Assembly (NCBI GenBank): GCA_028554755.1
Contig: JAPTOF010000006.1
Span: 3,156,501-3,220,500, forward strand
Source of the DNA: Cordia subcordata
Lineage: Eukaryota; Streptophyta; Magnoliopsida; Boraginales; Cordiaceae
DNA length: 64,000 nucleotides
Reading direction: 5' to 3'
Made by a program: the position numbers and the translations under genes. The notes under the pieces are model-generated. The model saw only the letters and a list, made by a program, of their open reading frames with translations. It was not told the origin of the DNA and ran no database searches. Below are positions 48,401 through 64,000 of the stretch, piece after piece. The stretch's first letter is position 1. The number at the start of each line of letters is the position of its first letter.

Positions 48401-51400
48401 CTTGTGCTGCAGTTTCTACCGGTTTTTTCCAAGTAAGACTGATAAATTGTATCGAACTCCAAAAAATCTGAAATAATACTTCTAGACAACCTCTGCAGAG
48501 GCGTCTATATTTAGAAAGGCAATAATTGATGGCCACTTGTTGAGAAAGATTATCACCTGCAAAACCAGCATGTGTGTCTGGCAATCATTTTCTTCTGTAC
48601 TAATATCTGTGAACCACTGATCTCATTTTCAATTATGGTAAATTGCCACTTCTGCAGAATTTTTAATCTGTCATCTGATGTTGAGCAACCAGAGCAGGAA
48701 TACTATTTGCAGCCCGAGGAACCTGGGTCTTCACATAAGGCTGCATCAATCTGTCCTGTTGGTTTTTCTTTCGGAGGTGATCATTTGTGGGACAGGTTTA
48801 GTGTAAGTTCAATTCAAGCTTACATTGTTGCTGGGATTCTCTTATTATAATCTGTTTGTCTATTTAAATTTTGGTCATATGTAAATTGATGCTTCTATAA
48901 TTGCATAGTATGTTTCTTATGATAATATTTAAGGGTTCCATTGTGACTGCTTGAAGACCAATACACCTCAGGGATTGATTAAAATGTTTTGTAATCGTCT
49001 TGTTTGCTTAATGAAGTTCCCTTTGTCCAGAAAAGGAAAAAAAGAAAAAGAAAAAAGATGCTTGTATGTATAAGGTTATTGGGGTGGTTCTCCTCTGGCA
49101 ATTTCTTTGCCAGTGCAGTCTCCTCGGCAACTTCAGTGGTTGATGCAGAAAGCTGAATTCTCCCCATCATCTCAATACTGATAAATCATATCATCTTGTA
49201 ATGCTTTTATCAGTTAATCTCAAAATCATATACTGTGTCTGGTTCTGCTTTCTTTGTTGTGGACTAAGATATAGCACCCAAGGATTGTGAGGCAGTTGAT
49301 TTTTCTCCTGTACATGCGACACCCTTTGCACTTACAGAGGAGATGCTCAGCTTGAAGAGGGAGAACCTAAATGTTTTTATTCCCATTCTGCAGGTTTTTC
49401 TTCTATATAGTGATGGATCTGTTTATGTTCTCTGCCCCGTTGTTCCTTTTGGGAGGTAAGTCATGAATGTCAATATATCATCAATTATTTGTTAGAAAAT
49501 TTAGTTCTAGCTTTACGTTGGATGCCTGCTATGGATAGATGTTAACCCAAGCAGTTTTAAGTTAGTAGATGCCACCTATGACAGTGTTTAAGCATGCTTC
49601 GAATCTGGTCTTTGTTTTGTATTGTACATCTACATGGTATATGCAGAACTGGAAGCCATGCTCGCCCTTGAACTTAAGTTTAATTATTTCTGTTACAGCT
49701 AATTTATCTATACCTTTGATAATTAGGAAGTGTCAAATAGACTATCAATCCCACTCAATCTTTGTCACATATTCAAGCTCACAATGATGTTATGTTTGTC
49801 TGCCTCTTTTGGAACAGCGTCTACAAATGGGAATCCTTACTGGAATTGTATAGTGATGCTCAAACATTTGGCTTGAAATCTTCTCATCCCAAAGCTGTCA
49901 ACAGCTCTAATCTGGCAATCTCTTGGTTGGAAGGAACATTTCCTGAATTAGGTCGGGAAGCAGAAGGTGGAAACCTGTTTGCTCTTAAGGCCCAGCCTTA
50001 TGCTTTATTTGATGCATCACTTATATTGCAGGTAACTTCTACCTCTTAGTTTGTCGATGTCTTGCACTGCATTATCAATTTAATTGGTCCTAATAATGAT
50101 TATTTGTGTGTCTGCTTTGTGCTTTATATGATTTCACATGTTTAGTTACCTTTTATAAAGTTTGTCTCCAAAATCTTTTACCTTCTTCCTCCATTGGCAT
50201 GGATTGACTTTTCCCAATGAACAAATTACTTGTTCCTGAGCCTTTTGTTCCTAGCTTATTCTTTTCTTCAATAAAGAGTCTCATGAGAATTTATTTGGTT
50301 TTTATCATGCAAGGTGGGTTTCATTTATTCTACATTTTGTATTAAAATGTTCTTCTACTTAACATATTTTATACTTGCAATATTTGGTGCTTATGGCGGC
50401 ATATTGATGTAATCTGCAGGGGCCTCTGCGTAAGTTATGTCGTGTTGAAGAAGAGGCGGACTTTGATGTTCAGGCTACAGTGTGTGAGGGGCGTGCAGTC
50501 AGTTTTCTCTATAATTTAGTTAGCAAAGATTCAATTCTGATAACTGCTTGGAGTGGTGGGCAATTGCAAATAGATGCCTTAGCTGATGAAATACAGCCAG
50601 TATGGAAAGGTGGTATTCAACCTCGCCTTTGTGTTGATTCATATGACCATGTGACCGGTGTTGCTATGATTTGCGAATCAGTTTCTAGTGATCTTTCCAT
50701 GTTGAAGCTTGATCAGGCACCTGATGGTTCTCTCTGGTTGGGACATCCACCTCCTTTGTTGAGGTTGGCTATTGTGGACTTAGCTCTACCAGGAAAAAGT
50801 GGTTCTCTTATTTCTATGTTTGTTGATCCACTTATTCCAGAAAGAATATATTGCCTTCATGTTGGAGGGATAGACTCAGTAGTCTTGCATTTCCTGCCTT
50901 TCACGAATCAGACAAGTGGCAAGGGAGACAAGATTAGAACACCCTCAGTAGACCCTGTTCTTAGTACTTGCCAAGGAGAAACCTCCTCCTCATCCGGTAT
51001 ATGTGGTTTTCTGGCTTTGTCAGGCTCCTTTGGAGATTCATGGATTGTGGGACTTACCTGCTCTCGTGAGTGTACCGTGCTAGAGATGAAAACTTGGAAT
51101 TCATTGCCTCTGCTTGACAAGGAAAAGAAATCCACCAGCTCTCAAGATTCAAAAGAGATGGACAATGGGACTATTATCAGCAAAGAACTCCTTAGTGGGC
51201 CTAAAGTAGTTCTTTTGTCTGCTTCACCAAATCTACATTCTGTAGCTGCTGATACTATTGAAGGTCGATCAGCTCTTCATCAGTATTTCAAGCTTTTCCA
51301 TGAAAACTATGTGGAATATGCACATAAGGTATTATGTGTGTTCAGTTGCACACAGTACATGCTTATTTTCTGCAAAATTCTTTTTAGTCTAGAGAACATT

Positions 51401-53232
51401 TACCAAACCATTTGGCTGCTCTTAAATATCATTGTAGGTGAGGAGATATGTTACTTATATGTAAGTTGCAAGACCCACCTACATTATCAACAGCTAATCA
51501 CCTCTTTCACAGTACACAAGATTTACAGCCTGTTTGGCTCTGCTTATTTTGGGGCTTAATAAGCAGAGCCAAACAGGGTCTTAGTCTAAGCGTTGTGGAT
51601 AACTTTTCAGTAGTGCTGCATAAGCTGATTCTGTTTCTGGGAAAATATCAATTAGTCTGTATTCATAGTTGGCATTTTTTTGCTTTCTTAAATATAACTT
51701 TGTTGATTGCTTTTGTGAATCAAGTAGTGTTGTGTTCGTTCTCTTTGTCATTTAGAAGATGTATCCAAATTTACGGCCTTGATTCATGCTTCCATGACTT
51801 TTTTCTCATGCCCATGAGGCCATGAACTCACAGTCAGCTAGGTGCACTTGCCTGTTAGAAAAGCCAGGGAAGCAACACAGCATGGATGTTGATTTTCGTT
51901 CTCTTTGTCATTTAGAAGATGTATCCAAATTTACGGCCTTGATTCATGCTTCCATGACTTTTTTCTCATGCCCGTGAGGCCATGAACTCACAGTCAGCTC
52001 AGTGCACTTGCCTGTTAGAAAAGCCAGGGAAGCAACACAGCATGGATGTTGATTTTCGGCAGCATGTCCTAAATCATGTCGGCTTTTTTTGATGACTGCT
52101 TGTTGCTTTGAGTTATAAAAGCAATAGAAGGAACATGACATGGACATGGATTTTTCAGCAACCCTTCCTAAAATTGTCTGCTTTTTTAGATAACAGCTCT
52201 TTGCTTTGAGTTTTAAATGCTCTTTTACCTTTCTGGTTTCTAGGTCTACTTTGAACTTCAGCATCATGCCCCTCGTCTGAAGGAGATCATTGATGACCTA
52301 CATTCTCGTCTACGCAAAGCACAGCAGAGGCTTTCAGAAATTGAAGAGAAACGGGCAAAAATAGTGGGCCGCATCGATCGTGCTGCCCAATCTCATAGTA
52401 CTTTAGAAGCGCGATTGCAGAACTTAAGAAATCTGCCAGGGGCACGCAGAAAACCTCTGTCAAAAGCGGAGAAAGAGTTCAAGTCAGAACTGGGTAATTC
52501 TTTATTAAATACTTCTCTAGGATTCTTAATCACTTGAAGCTTTCTGAAATTTCTGTTACTTATCAGCTGTGACTCATTAATTTCAGTAAGGTATACATTA
52601 TTACTAGACTCTTTTCTCAGGAGTTATCAAATGGATTTGAGTTCTATAGGTTGCATAATTCTTTCTTCTTAAGTCTTAACTCAGTAGTTTGCAATAAAAT
52701 TCAGGACTTATCTCTCTTGTCAGTTGCAACCTCCCATTACATAATCTCTTTTCATCATTAAGTCAACTTGGACCTGATTATATTTTCTGTTAAATTTCCA
52801 CTCCAATTTGAAGTTCTCCATATTCCTTTTGCAACATTTCGTGAACCTATTGTAGCATGTCAACGGGTACATTGATGAGTACCTCTGCCCTTAGAGCCCC
52901 TAAACAATGAGCCTGTTTATGTTCCATTAATAACTTGTCCACAATTGCAATTTATTTTTTATACAGACAGATTCACTGGCATGGAGTTGTATGCTCTGCG
53001 GTCCTCTATTGAAGCTTTGGATGCCAGGTTGAAAAGGCACGTGCAGTCTTCTCCTGCTAAATTGTCAGATCACCAAAGGCAGGTGTCTGCAAGGAGAAAG
53101 AATCTTGTACAGGAGAATGAAATGGCTCAACTCAGATCCTCTATAGAGAGACTTTCACTTGTGAATAATGAGAACACGAAAAAGGTTAAAGTAATTGAAT
53201 CTGCACTGAAAAGCCGTGGCATTGACCATTGA
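45421..53232 (+). CDS. NUP88: Nuclear pore complex protein NUP88 / MOS7 (9 exons, 818 aa)
   Basis: Exons: 45421-45756, 46434-46585, 47251-47373, 48658-48802, 49394-49455, 49818-50031, 50420-51328, 52244-52493, 52967-53232. The start MRFGFDSTET is followed by a low-complexity Ser/Pro/Thr stretch, LAWDGASRLYFWDS and the conserved RLGEPDPSSILAA. Exons 2-7 encode the N-terminal beta-propeller-like region, with motifs QISWHPYSDTHLGVLSSD, SFGGDHLWDRF and LGHPPPLLRLAIVDLALP. Exons 8-9 (residues about 648-818) form a heptad-rich coiled coil (LKEIIDDLHSRLRKAQQRL). Order and length match Arabidopsis MOS7/NUP88 (about 810 aa). NUP88 lies on the cytoplasmic side of the pore. In Arabidopsis it is needed for nuclear retention of defence regulators such as EDS1, NPR1 and SNC1. 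Exon 7 alone gives 303 residues. The gene is convergent with CYP90A1. Introns 3 and 7 carry recent tandem duplications. Confidence 0.95.
47521..47832. repeat. 156-bp tandem duplication in NUP88 intron 3
   Basis: Two adjacent copies start GCTTATACTGCTTT at 47521 and 47677 and stay about 90% identical to near 47832. Both end with AACCCTTATAATGCTGTTGC. The period is divisible by three, so a 123-codon open frame spans both copies, but it lies in an intron and in a different frame from exon 3. Confidence 0.9.
51529..51577. mobile_element. 49-bp perfect palindrome, minimal family B MITE, in NUP88 intron 7
   Basis: Arms of 20 bp, CCTGTTTGGCTCTGCTTATT and its exact complement, flank a 9-base loop. 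The arm resembles the GTGTTTGGCTTTGCTTATAAG terminus of the element near 63512, so this may be an internally deleted copy of that family. Confidence 0.7.
51735..52054. repeat. 160-bp tandem duplication in NUP88 intron 7
   Basis: Copies start TTCGTTCTCTTTGTCATTTA at 51735 and 51895 and differ at only a few positions, for example GCCCATGAGG against GCCCGTGAGG. This is a young duplication, about 190 bp from the exon 8 acceptor. Confidence 0.92.
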
Positions 53233-54962
53233 CGGGATTATAAGGTGGTTAAGACTTGCTCTCTCTGGAGTACATATCAATCTTTCTTGAGCACGCCTGC
53301 TGATGCAGAAGATGGTTTCTAAGATATAATCTCTGGCACATCAGATTCCAGGTTGTGATTTAACTTCAGAAGATATACTTGAATTTTTGGAATGCTCCTA
53401 TAGTGGTCCTTGTTTCACACAAAGAAGAATGCTACCCAGCTAGGTTTGAAGTTTTCTTCTTAGAGTTTGACTAGAGATCACTAACCTCTGTATGTTTGGT
53501 GTAGATAACTAACTGAATGCCATATGTGCTAATTGACATCTGACTTGACGTATTGATTAATGCTATAAGCCAACTGCAGGCAAGTGGGTTATTCACATTC
53601 TGCCCTTAAGAAAACTCGTGTATGTTGGTTTTGAAATATTTAAACAATGGGGGTGCTGATAAGCAAGCAAGAGTTTATCTTGAAGAAAGCCTTGTGCGAG
53701 CCTGCTTGATATGCTTCCGGAGGTGACCACATCAAGGTCTTGCTCTATTTCCTGCTGTTAATCTCCCACTTATTGCTTAATGTTAATTGAGAATGTGGTA
53801 AGTTCTATACTACTTTCAGAGTACTGACTGTGTTAATGTTGTTGACATCGGTTGATATTTTGGTTGCAATATACTTGCTGAAAATATTTCTGCACTATGT
53901 TAGATGTGGTCAATCTGGAATCTACTTCCACAAGTAGGAAACAGTAGAGTAGAAATGCAGTATTAGAGGCCTCTTGTATTTGCTTTTATACATACTGATT
54001 AGGCAGTCAGAAATGTTGTAGATGGTGAAATCTTCTGTTTGGATGGTTCAGTTAGCCGGATGGAAGACAGTGTACTTTGTTTTGGTGAAATGGTAGAGTA
54101 GAAATGTTTTGATTAAATATTCATTTCTCGGTCTGAAACCTTTCGGATGAAGTTCTCTGTTTTTGGGTTAATTTTACTTTATCCTTTCTAATTCAAGAAT
54201 AATTCATGTACAGAAAGTTAAATCTCTTGCTTTATGATAAATGTCTTTAATTACTATATCCTCTTTATTAGAGTTAAGCTCATTTAGAAGTTTAAATTTG
54301 TAGAAAGGATATTAGAACATTTATTTATTGTATTAATACTCTTGTTAGTTAACTGGGATAAATAATGTATCCACTCTTGAACATTAAAAGTGGTGCTTTT
54401 TGGTAGCTAACACATTCTCTGTTCCAATAATCTAATCTGAAAATATTTTGAAGTTTTTACTCAAATCTGAAAATCATTTTAGAGTTCTTACTCATTTCAA
54501 ATACAAACGAGTCCTATATGAACTTTATATTTATGCTATATTTGGCATAAGCTTATTATGTGATACTTTTGTTTATGTGAAAAAGTATGGTTTGTTTTGA
54601 ATTTTCATAAAATATCATATCTATTGTTGTAAAAAATAAGTCAAGGAAGGAATCAAACCTCGGCCAGAAATAATAAATAGAGACATTGATTCGGATTATC
54701 ATTGCATTCTGCTATTTGTGCCCAGGGCTAGAGAAATACCCAGTTTTGCTAAATACAATTATTCAAGTTGGCTAAACGAATTCTCTTTTCTTAGTTCCTA
54801 TCTACATACTAAACTTTATAGTCGGTTTTATTTCATTCCACATTCACACCGAACCACCAACTGTTGCCTACAGCTTGTTTCCTAGTTTTTTCCGCAAGAA
54901 CCGAACTCAAACTACTTACTATTTCAACACATTGAATCTAATCAATTAGTTCAAACGGACGT
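53233..54962. other. Convergent intergenic region, NUP88 and CYP90A1 3' ends
   Basis: This holds the 3' UTRs of both genes, which point at each other. The NUP88 side (53233 to about 54100) is less AT-rich than a typical spacer here and may be a long 3' UTR. No further coding region is supported. Confidence 0.45.
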
Positions 54963-63342
<8,380 letters not shown>

Positions 63343-63383
63343 TGCTTCACATATAGACTTCGAAGAAATATGGCCTGCTATAT

Positions 63384-63385
<2 letters not shown>

Positions 63386-63438
<53 letters not shown>
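63386..63438. repeat. (TA)n(CA)n microsatellite in the CYP90A1 leader/promoter
   Basis: About 20 TA units followed by CA units, in the 5' flank of CYP90A1. Confidence 0.92.
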
Positions 63439-63439
<1 letters not shown>

Positions 63440-63511
63440 CATGCCATGTGTGCTTCTTTTACGTGTTCCCTGGAAAAGCTCTTATGGAGTGGGGTATACA
63501 ACATACAGAAG

Positions 63512-63722
63512 GTGTTTGGCTTTGCTTATAAGTAGATCATGTTTGACGTGCTTATAAGTAGAAAAAATTACATATTTGATAAAATTTACTTGTATTATAA
63601 GCAGATTAAAAAAGGTCGCACCTCCTGCTTTTTTTAACCTGATTTCCTACTTTAATAAAAGAATAAGCATATATTTGCTAAAAATGTTACTTGCTTATAA
63701 GCACATCTTATTCAAACGCTTC
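63512..63722. mobile_element. MITE-like element, family B, upstream of CYP90A1
   Basis: It begins GTGTTTGGCTTTGCTTATAAG-type sequence and ends near CTTATTCAAACGC. It contains several TTATAAGC/GCTTATAAG palindromic cores in both orientations. It lies 170 bp upstream of the CYP90A1 start codon. Confidence 0.5.
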
Positions 63723-64000
63723 TTTAGTTTTTTTCGATTTGTTTATAAACATCAAAATTTACTTATAATTAGCATTCATTATATTGATTATAAGTAACTC
63801 TTTTAAAAAAACCAAAAAAAAAAAAAAACAAAGCCGAACAACCTCATATTCGAGGCTCGGATTGTTTCTTCATGAAAAGGTACTTAAATTTAATTTTTTA
63901 TTAAATATTTTTTACAAAAAAAATTGTGTGTTTCTTCTCATGATCAACTATATTTATCCTATTAAACTCAATTTATCAATTTACATAGTTCAATTCTATT

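Larger units (their letters stand above)
63343..64000. promoter_or_regulatory. CYP90A1 upstream region with TA/CA repeat and MITE
   Basis: A (TA)n(CA)n microsatellite (63386-63438) begins 44 bp upstream of the CYP90A1 start codon, in the expected 5' UTR/core promoter. A family B MITE-like element lies just beyond (63512-63722). On the minus strand, AACACGTAAA near 63461 has an ACGT core. I found no perfect CGTGYG brassinosteroid-response element in the part visible. The window ends before a full promoter. Confidence 0.5.

Noticed and set aside
63343..63504. N-terminal extension of CYP90A1 from an upstream in-frame ATG
   Set aside because: The extra 54 residues are the translation of a TA/CA microsatellite (YIYIYI). 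The downstream Met gives the normal P450 anchor and family length.

Overview
This window is nuclear DNA of a flowering plant, most likely a eudicot. The genes are split by AT-rich GT-AG introns of about 70 bp to 4.8 kb, exons are GC-richer than their surroundings, and every recognisable protein is a land-plant type. Long AT-rich intergenic stretches carry small transposable elements (MITEs, LINE tails, a SINE, a TRIM) and AT/GT microsatellites. I see no rRNA, tRNA, CRISPR array or prokaryotic operon. The species cannot be fixed from the sequence.

Layout. (1) 465-8117 minus: NFXL2-type NF-X1 zinc-finger protein, 13 coding exons, 871 aa. (2) 9438-14839 minus: PLC2-like phosphoinositide phospholipase C, 9 exons, 591 aa. 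(3) 19394-22513 minus: a second, PLC6-like phospholipase C, 9 exons, 589 aa, in tandem with the first. (4) 25275-28966 minus: CPRD49/IAH1-type GDSL (SGNH) esterase, 6 exons, 256 aa. (5) 28967-39118: about 10 kb without a gene, holding a complete TRIM retrotransposon, a SINE with target-site duplications, LINE tails and MITEs. (6) 39119-41204 plus: conserved four-helix membrane protein of unknown function, 3 exons, 206 aa. (7) 45421-53232 plus: NUP88/MOS7 nucleoporin, 9 exons, 818 aa. (8) 54963-63342 minus: CYP90A1/CPD brassinosteroid cytochrome P450, 8 exons, 500 aa, convergent with NUP88. All exon joins were worked out by hand from splice sites, reading phase and similarity to remembered family members. 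Every gene closes in frame, without an internal stop, at a length close to the family norm.

The genes do not form one pathway. The PLC pair acts in phosphoinositide signalling, CYP90A in brassinosteroid synthesis, NUP88 in nuclear transport and immunity, and NFXL2 in stress and ABA responses. The most informative context is gene order: from memory, NFXL2, MOS7/NUP88 and CPD lie within a few loci of each other on Arabidopsis chromosome 5 (At5g05660, At5g05680, At5g05690). The window therefore looks like an expanded version of an old syntenic block, with the PLC pair, the GDSL gene and the membrane-protein gene lying between NFXL2 and NUP88.

I did not find a convincing undescribed biological system. 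The most interesting non-genic material is a set of well-preserved small retroelements and MITE families, described individually below.
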